This document shows positions 47,812 through 56,831 of a stretch of 64,000 bases of DNA, in pieces. Positions within the stretch are counted from its first letter, which is position 1. The number at the start of each line of letters is the position of its first letter. Both the position numbers and the translations under genes were made by a program. The stretch lies in contig LMJI01000001.1 of the NCBI GenBank assembly GCA_001429255.1, positions 519,881-583,880 on the forward strand. The letters run 5' to 3'. The notes beneath the pieces are model-generated. The model saw only the letters and a program-made list of their open reading frames with translations. It did not search any database and was not told where the DNA came from. Origin of the DNA: Cellulomonas sp. Root930 (lineage in GTDB: Bacteria > Actinomycetota > Actinomycetes > Actinomycetales > Cellulomonadaceae).

Positions 47812-47871
47812 TTGACGCGCCAGCCGCACCCCACTACGTTCAGAAAACCTTTTCGGTGAGTTTCGGGAAAC
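47812..47871 (+). promoter_or_regulatory. Promoter with two LacI-type operators before the sugar importer
   Basis: TTGACG (47812) and TACGTT (47835) are separated by 17 bp. Directly downstream are two 12-bp palindromes: GAAAACCTTTTC (47843-47854) and GTTTCGGGAAAC (47860-47871), with centres 17 bp apart, covering the expected transcription start. The leader of about 170 bases before the binding-protein gene shows no further gene. Confidence 0.7.
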
Positions 47872-48039
47872 GGTCGGTCCGTCGACCTGCCCGTCGACGT
47901 GCACGTCGTGGCGTCGCCGGCTCGGCGTGGACCCGCTTGCTCCGCCTCCTCGGACTCGCTCACCGACAAGGGTTTCGCCCCTGGACCCCCGCGGTGCCGA
48001 CGACGGCACCCGCTCGACGAAGAGCACGAGGAGATGCCC

Positions 48040-49341
48040 ATGAGGATCACCCGCACCCGATCGGCCCGCCTGGCCGCCGGGATCGTGACGGCCGGCCTGC
48101 TGGTCGGCCTGGCGGCGTGCAGCAGTGCCGACGACAGCGGCGACGACGGGCCCGCCGTCTCGGCCGGCCCCGACGGGACCGACGACGGCACCACGCTCAC
48201 GCTCTGGACCCGCGCCCCCCTGGAGAAGCAGGCCAAGCTGCTGGTCGAGGCCTACAACGACTCGCACGAGAACCAGGTCGAGCTGACCGTCGTGCCCAAC
48301 GACGACTACGTCGCGAAGGTCGGCGCCGCCGCCGGCTCCGACGGCCTCCCGGACCTGTTCGCCGCCGACATCGTCTACGTGCCCAACTGGGTGCAGCAGG
48401 GCCTGTTCCAGGACCTCACCGCGCAGATCGACGGGCTGGACTTCAAGGACCAGATCAACAAGGGCCACCTCGCGGCCGGGACCGCCGACGGCAAGGAGCA
48501 CGTCCTGCCGTTCGTGCTCGACCTGTCGATGCTGTTCTGGAACAAGGACCTGTTCGCCGAGGCCGGGCTCGACCCGGAGAAGGCACCGGCGAACATGACC
48601 GAGTACGCCGAGGCGGCCAAGGCCGTGCAGGCGCTGAACAAGCCCGACACCTACGGCACGGCCACCGGCCTGAACTGCGGCGGGTGCCTGGTGTTCACCT
48701 GGTTCCCGTCGGTCTGGGCCGACGGCGAGCAGGTCATGAACGAGGACGGCACCGAGTCGCTGCTGAACAGCGACACGGCCAAGGAGATCTACTCCACCTG
48801 GAAGGAGCTCTGGGACTCCGGCGCGGTGCTCCCGTCGTCCGAGGACGAGGCGGGTCCGACGTGGACCGCCGGCTTCACCGAGGGCAAGGTCGGCCTGATG
48901 TTCTACCCGGCCACGCTGCTGTCGTCGACCACCGGCTTCGACGTGGGCGTCGCCGGCATCCCCGGACCCGAGGGCGGCGCCTCCACGTTCGTCGGCGGTG
49001 ACGGCATCGGCGTCTCCAAGGACTCCGAGAACGCGGCCCAGGCCTGGAACTTCCTGTCCTGGATGATGTCCGAGGACGCGCAGGTCGGGGTGCTGGCCAA
49101 GAACAACGACGTCGTGTCGCGCGCCGACTTCGCGGACAACGAGTACGCCGCCAAGGACCCCCGCCTCGTGACCATCAACGAGGTCGCCGGCCAGGGTGAC
49201 ACCCCCGTCGCGCTGAACTTCCAGCAGGCGTTCAACGCGCCGAGCAGCCCCTGGCTGACCCTGGTGCGCGGCGCGGTCCTCGGCGACGGGGCGAACGTCG
49301 ACGCGGACAACGACGAGATCACGGCGGTGCTCGGGCAGTAG
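48040..49341 (+). CDS. Sugar ABC transporter substrate-binding lipoprotein
   Basis: This is a family 1 extracellular solute-binding protein of 433 aa. The lipoprotein signal has lipobox LAAC (about residues 24-27). The body shows LTLWTRAPLEKQAKLLVEAYN, LPFVLDLSMLFWNKDLFAEAGL and the C-terminal helical region AWNFLSWMMSEDAQ. The ATG at 48040 is eight bases after GAGGAG, and the ATG six bases earlier is too close. It probably binds an arabinose-containing oligosaccharide, judged only from the GH127 gene in the operon. Confidence 0.92.
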   Translation: MRITRTRSARLAAGIVTAGLLVGLAACSSADDSGDDGPAVSAGPDGTDDGTTLTLWTRAPLEKQAKLLVEAYNDSHENQVELTVVPNDDYVAKVGAAAGSDGLPDLFAADIVYVPNWVQQGLFQDLTAQIDGLDFKDQINKGHLAAGTADGKEHVLPFVLDLSMLFWNKDLFAEAGLDPEKAPANMTEYAEAAKAVQALNKPDTYGTATGLNCGGCLVFTWFPSVWADGEQVMNEDGTESLLNSDTAKEIYSTWKELWDSGAVLPSSEDEAGPTWTAGFTEGKVGLMFYPATLLSSTTGFDVGVAGIPGPEGGASTFVGGDGIGVSKDSENAAQAWNFLSWMMSEDAQVGVLAKNNDVVSRADFADNEYAAKDPRLVTINEVAGQGDTPVALNFQQAFNAPSSPWLTLVRGAVLGDGANVDADNDEITAVLGQ

Positions 49342-49350
49342 CCCGCGACC

Positions 49351-49384
49351 GGTGGGGTGCCGGAGGGCACTGCGGCACCCCACC
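49351..49384 (+). promoter_or_regulatory. Intercistronic stem-loop after the binding-protein gene
   Basis: GGTGGGGTGCC pairs perfectly with GGCACCCCACC around a 12-base loop in the 80-bp gap before the first permease gene. Such hairpins usually raise binding-protein mRNA relative to permease mRNA. Confidence 0.65.
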
Positions 49385-49421
49385 TCTCCGCCCGACCGAC
49401 CACGCTCGAGAGGTTCCTCCG

Positions 49422-50333
49422 ATGACCGTCCAGACGGCCACCAGCCCGGCACCACCCCCCACCCGCAGACGCACGAACGGCCACCGCCTGCGCGGCTGGG
49501 CCTACGCCTCCCCGACCGCCCTGTTCGTCCTCGTCCTGTTCGTGGTGCCGCTGGCCCTCGTGTTCCGGATGAGCGCGTCGAAGTGGCCGCTGCTCTCGGG
49601 CGACCAGGGGATCAACTTCCCCGACAACTTCACCGCCGCCGTCGACAACCGGTTCTTCGTCGACTCCGTGGTGTTCACGCTGAAGTACACGATCCTGGCG
49701 ACCATCCTGCTGATCGCGCTCGGCCTCGGGCTGGCGCTCATGGTGCAGGAGTCGTCGCGCTGGAAGGGGCTGCTGCGCACGTCGTTCCTGGTGCCCAGCG
49801 CGCTCGGCCTGGCGTCGGCGTCGCTGCTCTTCTACGTGCTGTACTCCCCGCTGGCCGGGCCGCTGGCGCCCTTCATGGAGCGGATGGGCTGGAGCTTCCT
49901 CGGCTCGCCCGACGCGGCACTGGCCTCGACCCTGTTCCTCATCGTGTGGCGGTACGCCGGGTTCTACATGCTGCTCATGCTCGTCGGGCTCCAGTCGATC
50001 CCCGGCGACATCTACGAGGCGGCCCGCATGGACGGCGCCAACCGGTGGCACACGTTCAGCAAGATCACGATCCCGCTGCTCAAGCCGACCCTCGCGCTGA
50101 CCACGATCCTGTGCGTCACCGGGTCGCTGCTGGCGTTCGAGCAGTTCTACATCCTCACCAAGGGCGGTCCGGACAACAGCACGATCACCGTGGTCCAGCT
50201 CATCTACTCGGTCGCGTTCCAGGGCCAGAACGACCTGGGCGTCGCCGCGGCGCTCTCCGTGCTCGTCCTGGCCGCGCTCGTGGTCATCAACGTGGTCCAG
50301 CTCCGGGCGTTCCGCGGCTCGGACGAGAGCTGA
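49422..50333 (+). CDS. Sugar ABC transporter permease, MalF/LacF type
   Basis: This is a CUT1 membrane subunit of 303 aa with about six membrane helices. The EAA loop that docks the ATPase reads EAARMDGANRWHTFSKITIPLLKP. The N-terminus is short and Pro/Arg-rich before helix 1 (about 29-48). The segment FEQFYILTKGGPDNST is typical of MalF-type subunits. It lies between the binding protein and the second permease gene (9-bp gap). Confidence 0.93.
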   Translation: MTVQTATSPAPPPTRRRTNGHRLRGWAYASPTALFVLVLFVVPLALVFRMSASKWPLLSGDQGINFPDNFTAAVDNRFFVDSVVFTLKYTILATILLIALGLGLALMVQESSRWKGLLRTSFLVPSALGLASASLLFYVLYSPLAGPLAPFMERMGWSFLGSPDAALASTLFLIVWRYAGFYMLLMLVGLQSIPGDIYEAARMDGANRWHTFSKITIPLLKPTLALTTILCVTGSLLAFEQFYILTKGGPDNSTITVVQLIYSVAFQGQNDLGVAAALSVLVLAALVVINVVQLRAFRGSDES

Positions 50334-50342
50334 GGGGCCGAC

Positions 50343-51239
50343 ATGACCATCGCCACCGTCACGCACGCGGACCCCACCGCGGAGCTGCCCCCGGTCCGCC
50401 GGTCCGCTCCGCCGACCACGATCGCCGGCCTCGCGCTGCGCACGCCCTTCTGGGTCTTCTCCGGCGCGCTCGCCGTGGTCTTCCTGTTCCCGCTGGTCTG
50501 GACGTCGGTGGCCTCGGTGTCGCCGAAGCCGGGGACGGGTCAGGTCGACGGCTGGGGCTTCGGCAACTACGTCACGCTCGCCCACTACCAGGCCGGCATC
50601 TGGCAGTACCTCGCCAACTCGGTGATCGTCTCCGGGTTGTGCGTGATCCTCACGCTCGCCATCTCCACGTTGGGCGGGTACGCGTTCGCGCGGTTCCGGT
50701 TCCCCGGCCGCAACGCGCTGTTCATGCTGACGCTGGCCATCCTCATGGTCCCGTACGCCACCCTGCTGATCCCGCTCTACGTGCTGCTCAACACGCTCGG
50801 CCTGCAGAACTCGCTGGTCGGCGTGGCCCTCGTGCTCACCATGTTCCAGCTGCCGTTCTCCACGTTCATGATGCGCATCTCGTTCGAGTCGATCCCCCGG
50901 GAGCTCGACGAGGCCGCGATGGTGGACGGCTGCTCGTCGTTCTCCGCGCTCTGGCGGGTGCTGCTGCCCGCGGTCCGGCCCGGCCTGATCACCGTCGGCC
51001 TGTTCGCGTTCCTGGCCGCCTGGAACGACTTCTTCGCGCCGCTGATCCTCATCAACGACTCCAACAAGCTGACGCTGCCGCTCGCGGTGGCCAACCTGCG
51101 CGTGCAGGTGCAGGGCGTCGTGGACTACGGCGCCACCGAGGCGGGCGTCGTCGTCCTGGCGTTGCCCTGCATCGTGCTCTTCCTCCTGCTCCAACGACAC
51201 TACGTGCGCGGCTTCATGTCGGGTGCGCTCAAGGGATGA
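50343..51239 (+). CDS. Sugar ABC transporter permease, MalG type
   Basis: This is the second CUT1 membrane subunit (298 aa), with about six helices and the EAA loop ELDEAAMVDGCSSFSALWRVLLPAVRPG. The family segment AWNDFFAPLILIND is present. It ends at the start of the GH127 gene with overlapping or closely spaced start codons (51236/51242). No ATPase gene follows, so an ATPase encoded elsewhere must be used. Confidence 0.93.
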   Translation: MTIATVTHADPTAELPPVRRSAPPTTIAGLALRTPFWVFSGALAVVFLFPLVWTSVASVSPKPGTGQVDGWGFGNYVTLAHYQAGIWQYLANSVIVSGLCVILTLAISTLGGYAFARFRFPGRNALFMLTLAILMVPYATLLIPLYVLLNTLGLQNSLVGVALVLTMFQLPFSTFMMRISFESIPRELDEAAMVDGCSSFSALWRVLLPAVRPGLITVGLFAFLAAWNDFFAPLILINDSNKLTLPLAVANLRVQVQGVVDYGATEAGVVVLALPCIVLFLLLQRHYVRGFMSGALKG

Positions 51240-51241
51240 CG

Positions 51242-53137
51242 ATGACCACCACCACCACGACCGCCGCCACCCCCGTCGCCCCGTCCCGCGGCACCCTGCG
51301 CCCCCTGGGCCTGCGCGAGGTGGAGATCACGGGCGGGTTCTGGGCGCAGCGGCAGGCCGTCAACGCGACCGCGAGCCTCGCGCACATCGAGCACTGGATG
51401 GAGCGCGAGGGCTGGATCGGCAACTTCGACCGGGCGGTGGCCGGCGCGCTGCCGCTCGACCGCGGCGGGCGGGAGTTCTCCGACTCGGAGGTCTACAAGC
51501 TGCTCGAGGCCATGGCGTGGGAGATCGGCCGCGGCGGCGACGCCGACCTCGACGGCCGCTTCCGGGCACTCGTCGGACGCATCGGTGCCGCGCAGGAGCC
51601 CGACGGCTACCTCAACACCATGTTCGGCCGGACAGGTCAGCGCCCCCGGTACAGCGACCTGGAGTGGGGCCACGAGCTGTACTGCTACGGCCACCTGTTC
51701 CAGGCCGCGGTCGCGCGGGCGCGGACGCGTCCCGACGCCGACGACGGCCTGCTCGCGATCGCCCGCCGGGCTGCCGACCACGTGGTCGAGACGTTCGGCC
51801 CGGGCGGGATCGAGTCCGTCTGCGGGCACGCCGAGATCGAGCCGGCGCTGGCCGAGCTGGGCCGGGTGACCGGCGACCGGCGGTACGTCGACCAGGCCGC
51901 ACTGTTCGTCGAGCGCCGCGGCACCGGGACCCTGGCGGACATCGAGCTCGGCCGCGCGTACTACCAGGACGACGTGCCGGTGCGGGAGGCGACCGTCCTG
52001 CGCGGGCACGCCGTGCGGGCCAACTACCTGGCGGCGGGCGCGGTGGACGTGGCGGTCGAGACCGACGACGACGAGCTGCTCGCCGCGCTGACCACCCAGT
52101 GGGAGAACACGGTCGCCCGCCGCACCTACGTCACCGGCGGGCAGGGGTCCCAGCACGAGGGAGAGGCGTTCAGCGACGACTTCGTCCTGCCCCCGGACCG
52201 CGCGTACTCCGAGACCTGTGCAGGCATCGGCTCGGTGATGTTCTCGTGGCGCCTGCTGCTGGCGCAGGGGCTGCCGCGGTACGCGGACCTGATCGAGCGC
52301 ACGCTGTTCAACGTCGTCGCCACGTCCCCGTCCCACGCCGGCACCGAGTTCTACTACACGAACACGCTGCACCAGCGGGTGCCCGGCACGGTCCCGCCGA
52401 CGGACGTCGCGAGTCCCCGGGCCTCGTCGTCGCTGCGCGCGCCGTGGTTCGCCGTGTCCTGCTGCCCGCCGAACGTCGCCCGGACGCTGGCCAGCCTCGC
52501 GGCCTACGTGGCGACCACCGACGACGAGGGTCTCCAGCTGCACCAGTACGCGCCGTCCCGGATCCGCACGAGCCTGGCCGACGGCCGCCGCATCGAGCTC
52601 GACGTCGAGACCGGGTACCCCCGCGACGGCGTCGTGCGGGTGAGCGTCGTGGCGACCGAGGACCGGCCCTGGACGCTGAGCCTGCGGGTGCCCGCGTGGG
52701 CGCAGGGCGCGACGCTGGTCACGCCCGAGGGTGAGCAGCCGGCACCGGCCGGGACCGTCGCGGTCACCCGGCGGTTCGCCGCGGGCGACGTGGTCGAGCT
52801 GCACCTTCCGATGGCGCCGCGGGTCTCGAGCGCGGACCCGCGCATCGACGCGGTCCGCGGCTGCGTCGTGGTCGAGCGCGGTCCCGAGGTGCTCTGCGTC
52901 GAGTCGGTCGACCTGGCGGGCGGGGCCGACGTCGCGAGCCTCCGGCTGCGCGGGGTGCAGGAGTCGGACGGCCGGGTGCTGGCGTCCGTGGCGACGACCC
53001 CGTACGACGACGCCGAGTGGCCCTACGGGGACCGCGTCGAGCCGACCGGCACCACCGCCGAGGTGCCGCTCATCCCGTACCACGACTGGGCGAACCGGGG
53101 TCCGTCGACCATGCGGGTGTGGCTGCCTCTGGCGTGA
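51242..53137 (+). CDS. Glycoside hydrolase family 127 beta-L-arabinofuranosidase
   Basis: This is an intracellular enzyme of 631 aa with no signal peptide, related to Bifidobacterium HypBA1, which uses a zinc-bound cysteine nucleophile to remove beta-L-arabinofuranose. EITGGFWAQRQAVNATASL is the N-terminal mark. GEAFSDDF holds the probable acid/base Glu, SETCAGIGS zinc-ligand Glu and Cys, and SCCPPNVARTL the tandem Cys (ligand and nucleophile). An ATG six bases earlier overlaps the permease stop and is a possible alternative. It would split arabinosides after import. Confidence 0.9.
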   Translation: MTTTTTTAATPVAPSRGTLRPLGLREVEITGGFWAQRQAVNATASLAHIEHWMEREGWIGNFDRAVAGALPLDRGGREFSDSEVYKLLEAMAWEIGRGGDADLDGRFRALVGRIGAAQEPDGYLNTMFGRTGQRPRYSDLEWGHELYCYGHLFQAAVARARTRPDADDGLLAIARRAADHVVETFGPGGIESVCGHAEIEPALAELGRVTGDRRYVDQAALFVERRGTGTLADIELGRAYYQDDVPVREATVLRGHAVRANYLAAGAVDVAVETDDDELLAALTTQWENTVARRTYVTGGQGSQHEGEAFSDDFVLPPDRAYSETCAGIGSVMFSWRLLLAQGLPRYADLIERTLFNVVATSPSHAGTEFYYTNTLHQRVPGTVPPTDVASPRASSSLRAPWFAVSCCPPNVARTLASLAAYVATTDDEGLQLHQYAPSRIRTSLADGRRIELDVETGYPRDGVVRVSVVATEDRPWTLSLRVPAWAQGATLVTPEGEQPAPAGTVAVTRRFAAGDVVELHLPMAPRVSSADPRIDAVRGCVVVERGPEVLCVESVDLAGGADVASLRLRGVQESDGRVLASVATTPYDDAEWPYGDRVEPTGTTAEVPLIPYHDWANRGPSTMRVWLPLA

Positions 53138-53218
53138 CCGTCCAGATCACCCGAGGGGGTGATCCCATCCCTCGGGACGGCGCTGCTCTGGCCCTGGGAC
53201 GCGCGACAGGTGCAGAGT

Positions 53219-54175
53219 GTGCCGGTGGCACACACCAGCAGGGCCGTCGTCGCGATCGCGTACGGCGGGCCGGACGTCCTCCGACTCATCGACGTCTCCC
53301 CCGGCGACCCCGGTCCCGGCAACGTGCTCGTCGAGGTCAGGGCCGCCGGGGTCAACCCGACGGACTGGAAGGGCTACGCGGGCGCCTACGGCACCGACCC
53401 CTCCAAGCTCCCCATGCGGCTGGGCTACGAGGTGTCCGGCGTGGTCAGCGCCGTCGGGCCGTCGGTCCGCTGGCTGTCCCCGGGCGACGAGGTCATCGCG
53501 TGGCGCGTGCGCGGCGGCTACGCGGACCGGATCATCGTGTCCGAGCAGGTCACGGTCCGCCGGCCACCGGCCCTCGACTGGCCCGCCGCGTCCGGGCTGC
53601 TGCTGGCGGGAGCGACGGCCGTGCACACCCTCAGCGCGACCGGCACCCGCGACGGCGACGTGGTGCTCGTGCACGGCGGGTCCGGCGGTGTCGGCCGCAT
53701 GGTCGTCCAGCTGGCGATCCTGCGCGGCGCCCAGGTGATCGCGACCGCGTCCCCGTGGCACCACGACGACCTCAAGGCGCTGGGCGCGACGCCCGTCGCG
53801 TACGGCGAGGGCCTGCTCGACCGGGTGCACGAGGTCGCCCGACACGTCGGGCCCGTGACGGTGGCGATCGACTGTGTGGGGACCGACGAGGCCCTGGACA
53901 CGTCGGTCGCGGTGGTCGCTGACCGGCAGCGGGTGGCGACGATCGCGGGCTTCGGCCGCGCGGCCGACCTGGGCATCAAGGCGCTCGGCGGCGGTGCCGG
54001 CGCGGACCCGGGCACCGCGGTGCGCGAGGCCGCCCGTGCGCAGCTGGCGGAGCTGGCCGCCGACGGCACGCTCGACGTCCGGGTGGCGAAGACCTACCCG
54101 CTCTCGGAGGTCGCGCAGGCCCACCGGGACGGCATGGCGGGCCACTCGGCGGGCAAGCTCGTGCTGGTGCCCTAG
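53219..54175 (+). CDS. NADP-dependent quinone oxidoreductase-like MDR protein
   Basis: This zinc-independent medium-chain dehydrogenase/reductase has 318 aa and is of the quinone-oxidoreductase (Qor) type. LVEVRAAGVNPTDWKGYAG and GYEVSGVVSAVG belong to the GroES-like domain. VLVHGGSGGVGRMVVQLA is the nucleotide-binding loop (GGxGGVG), pointing to NADPH. No zinc-binding cysteines are seen. The start is ambiguous between GTG codons at 53219 and 53225 and an in-frame ATG at 53159. Substrate unknown. Confidence 0.82.
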   Translation: MPVAHTSRAVVAIAYGGPDVLRLIDVSPGDPGPGNVLVEVRAAGVNPTDWKGYAGAYGTDPSKLPMRLGYEVSGVVSAVGPSVRWLSPGDEVIAWRVRGGYADRIIVSEQVTVRRPPALDWPAASGLLLAGATAVHTLSATGTRDGDVVLVHGGSGGVGRMVVQLAILRGAQVIATASPWHHDDLKALGATPVAYGEGLLDRVHEVARHVGPVTVAIDCVGTDEALDTSVAVVADRQRVATIAGFGRAADLGIKALGGGAGADPGTAVREAARAQLAELAADGTLDVRVAKTYPLSEVAQAHRDGMAGHSAGKLVLVP

Positions 54176-54192
54176 ACCAGGCTCAGCACGGT

Positions 54193-54408
54193 TCAGAACG
54201 GCAGCGGCGGCGGCGCGTCCGTGATCTCGCGGCGGTGGTGGTCGTCGAGCTCGCGCAGACCGGCGCTGGTGGCCTCGAGCACGTCGAGCGGGACGCGGAC
54301 CCGGATCCGGATCGCCTGGACCCCGTTGTCCCGTGCGGGCAGGGGGTTCTGGTGGAGCGCTCCCACCACCGGGAGCAGCTCGGTCTGGGCGTCCGACGAC
54401 TGTGTCAC
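54193..54408 (-). CDS. Small protein of unknown function
   Basis: No family is recognised in this 71-aa protein. The sequence includes LLPVVGALHQNPLPARDNGVQAIRIRVRVPLDVLEATSAGL and a His/Arg-rich end (LDDHHRREI). The start is GTG at 54408. It converges with the quinone-oxidoreductase-like gene and lies downstream of the LysR gene on the same strand. It is kept because length, codon pattern and position fit a gene better than a chance frame. Confidence 0.5.
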   Translation of the reverse strand: MTQSSDAQTELLPVVGALHQNPLPARDNGVQAIRIRVRVPLDVLEATSAGLRELDDHHRREITDAPPPLPF

Positions 54409-54492
54409 GCCGGGGACGGTACCCGGACATCAGACCGGACGCCACCCCCGATTTCGGACACCCCGCTGACCTGGCCTCGAGCGCGCCGGTGG

Positions 54493-55395
54493 TCAGGCGA
54501 CATCGATCTCGGCGGCCAGCGCGCGGAGCTCGTCCAGCACCCTCCGGACCACCAGGCGCTCGGCGCGGTCCCGGCGCAGCAGCGCGTCGATCCGCCGCCC
54601 CGCCCGGACGCCGGCGAGCGGCACGAGCCGCACGTGCGCCCCGCCGCCGAACGTGTAGCGGGGCAGCAGCGACACCCCGTGCCCCGCCGCGACCAGGGCC
54701 TCGACCACGTGGAAGTCGTTCACCCGGTGCAGGATGCGCGGTGCCGCACCGGACTGTGCGCCGACCGCACCGAGCACGCCCGCGACCGGGAAGCCCTCGC
54801 GCACGGCGATCCAGGACAGGCCCCGCAGATCCTCGGGGCGGACCTCCGCGCGGTCGGCCAGCGGGTGGTCGAGCGGGACGGCGAGGTCGAGCGGCTCGCG
54901 CAGCAGCGGCACCACCAGGACGCCCTGAGCAGCCCACCCGGCGCCGTCGTCGGGCCGGTGCGCCACCACCACGTCCATCCGGTCGGTGAGCGCCACGAAG
55001 TCGTCCTGCGCCACGTCCTCGTCGGTGCACTCGAGGGTGATCCCGTCGATCGACGCCACCCGCGTCAGCAGTGCCGGCAGCAGCAGCTGCGCGCCGCTCT
55101 GGAACGCCGACACCCGCACCACGCCCTGCGGTCGCGCCACGAACTCGTCGCACGCGGCCCGAGCCCGTTCCAGGGCGACCGCGACGTCGACCGCGGCCGC
55201 CGCGAGCGCCTCCCCCGCGGACGTGAGCCGCACCCCACGCCCCACGCGCTCGGTGAGCGGCACGCCGACCTCGCGCTGCAGGAGCGCCACCTGCTGCGAG
55301 ACCGCCGACGGGGTCACGTGCAGGACGGCCGCGGCGGCCGTGACCCCGCCCTGGGTGCCCACCGCCCGGAGCGTCTCGAGCCCTCGTGGATCCAT
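54493..55395 (-). CDS. LysR family transcriptional regulator
   Basis: This LysR-type activator/repressor of 300 aa has an N-terminal helix-turn-helix ETLRAVGTQGGVTAAAAVLHVTPSAVSQQVALLQREVG and linker helix to about residue 85. The rest is a two-lobed effector domain (about 90-295). The ATG at 55395 places the motif correctly. It is divergent from the DMT transporter gene, 72 bp apart; regulating such an exporter is a common LysR arrangement. Confidence 0.9.
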   Translation of the reverse strand: MDPRGLETLRAVGTQGGVTAAAAVLHVTPSAVSQQVALLQREVGVPLTERVGRGVRLTSAGEALAAAAVDVAVALERARAACDEFVARPQGVVRVSAFQSGAQLLLPALLTRVASIDGITLECTDEDVAQDDFVALTDRMDVVVAHRPDDGAGWAAQGVLVVPLLREPLDLAVPLDHPLADRAEVRPEDLRGLSWIAVREGFPVAGVLGAVGAQSGAAPRILHRVNDFHVVEALVAAGHGVSLLPRYTFGGGAHVRLVPLAGVRAGRRIDALLRRDRAERLVVRRVLDELRALAAEIDVA

Positions 55396-55467
55396 GTAGC
55401 GACGCTACATCGTGACGTCAGTTCTTTTCGCTGGTGCTGCACGGTGTTCTGCCCGCATGCTCGGTCC

Positions 55468-56490
55468 ATGCCCGCCCGCGACCGCCTCCTCGCCGCCCTC
55501 GTCGCGGTGTGCTGGGGCCTGAACTTCCCCGCGATCCACCTCTCGCTGGAGCAGTTCCCCCCGTTCTTCCTGGTCGCGCTCCGGTTCGCCCTCATCGCCG
55601 TGCCGACCCTCCTGCTGGTCCCCCGGCCGACCGCGTCCTGGCGGTGGATCGGCCTGTACGGCCTCGGGTTCGGGGTCCTGCAGTTCGTGTTCCTCTACCT
55701 GGCCATGTCGAGCGGCATGCCGACCGGGCTGGCGTCGCTGGTGCTGCAGTCGTCGGCGCCGTTCACCGTGGTGCTCGCCGGGGTGTTCCTGCGCGAGCGG
55801 ATCACCGCGCGGCAGGGCGTCGGCATCCTGCTCGCGGTGGCGGGCCTGGGCGGGATCGCCGCGCACCGGGCCGGTCTCGACGGTGGCGCGGCGCTGGTCC
55901 CCGTGCTGCTCACCCTGTGCGGCGGCCTGGGCTGGGCGGTCGGCAACCTGGGCAACCGCCGCGCCGTGCAGGCGCAGCCGGGCGAGCCGTTCCGGCTCAT
56001 GCTCTGGATGTCCGTCGTGCCGCCGCTGCCCCTGCTCGCGCTCTCCCTGGTCGTCGAGGGACCGGAACGGATCGCCGACTCGTTCCAGGGCCTGGGGAGC
56101 ACCCAGGGGCTGCTCGCGCTCGCCGGGCTGCTCTTCACGGTCGTGGTGGCGACACTGGTCGGCTCCGGGCTGTGGACCACGCTCATGGGCCGGCACCCGT
56201 CCAGCACGGTGGCGCCGTTCTCGATGCTGGTGCCCGTCGTGGGCATCGGCGCGTCCTGGCTCCTCCTGCGCGAGCGCACGTCGGTCGCCGAGCTGGCCTG
56301 GGGCGCCCTCGTGATCGCCGGGGTGCTGCTGGGCAGCACCCGACGGCGTCAGACCACCAGTGCCGTGGCGATCGCGGCGACACCCTCGCCGCGGCCGGTG
56401 AGCCCCAGCCCGTCGGTCGTGGTGGCCGAGACGCTCACGGGCGCCCCCGCGGCCGCCGACAACGCCGCCTCGGCCTCCGCCCGCCGCTGA
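55468..56490 (+). CDS. DMT superfamily (EamA) transporter with extended C-terminus
   Basis: This 340-aa membrane protein has ten hydrophobic segments in two EamA repeats. [18 protein letters not shown] opens helix 1, and [18 protein letters not shown] and [22 protein letters not shown] close the two halves. Members export amino acids or metabolites. After the last helix (about residue 290) a tail of about 45 residues, rich in Ala, Ser, Pro and Val, is encoded antisense to the end of ispF; the genes overlap by 142 bp. The tail is probably a readthrough product of a junction. Confidence 0.85.
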   Translation: MPARDRLLAALVAVCWGLNFPAIHLSLEQFPPFFLVALRFALIAVPTLLLVPRPTASWRWIGLYGLGFGVLQFVFLYLAMSSGMPTGLASLVLQSSAPFTVVLAGVFLRERITARQGVGILLAVAGLGGIAAHRAGLDGGAALVPVLLTLCGGLGWAVGNLGNRRAVQAQPGEPFRLMLWMSVVPPLPLLALSLVVEGPERIADSFQGLGSTQGLLALAGLLFTVVVATLVGSGLWTTLMGRHPSSTVAPFSMLVPVVGIGASWLLLRERTSVAELAWGALVIAGVLLGSTRRRQTTSAVAIAATPSPRPVSPSPSVVVAETLTGAPAAADNAASASARR

Positions 56491-56831
56491 CCGATCTTGG
56501 GCCGGTTCCCGATCACCTGGACCGTGACGTTGCCGATGGTGAACCCCGCCTCGCGCACGCGCCGTGCGGCCTCGGCCAACAGGACCGCGCCGGCAGCACC
56601 CGCCCACTCGGGCTCCGACGTGCCGAAGTTCGACCCGAGGTCCCCCAGGCCGGCGGCGGACAGCAGGGCGTCCGCGGCGGCGTGCGCGGCGACGTCGGCG
56701 TCGGAGTGCCCCGCCAGGGGCCGCTCCCCGGGCCAGGACAGCCCCGCGAGGTGCAGGACGGCGTCCGGAGCCGGATCGGGGTCGTAAGCGTGCACGTCGA
56801 CGCCGATCCCGGTGCGGGGCAGGGTGCTCAC
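56349..56831 (-). CDS. ispF: 2-C-methyl-D-erythritol 2,4-cyclodiphosphate synthase
   Basis: This is the fifth enzyme of the MEP isoprenoid pathway (160 aa). It shows GIGVDVHAY (Asp/His metal ligands), [37 protein letters not shown] in place of the more common FPDTDP form, and [19 protein letters not shown] for CDP binding. The GTG start overlaps the ispD stop by GTGA. Its 3' end is overlapped by the converging transporter gene. Confidence 0.93.
   Translation of the reverse strand: MSTLPRTGIGVDVHAYDPDPAPDAVLHLAGLSWPGERPLAGHSDADVAAHAAADALLSAAGLGDLGSNFGTSEPEWAGAAGAVLLAEAARRVREAGFTIGNVTVQVIGNRPKIGQRRAEAEAALSAAAGAPVSVSATTTDGLGLTGRGEGVAAIATALVV

Noticed and set aside
49352..53137. Extended GH127 protein of over 1200 residues
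   Set aside because: The first 630 codons overlap both permease genes in another frame and read as Arg/Pro-rich noise; GH127 proteins are about 630-660 aa.
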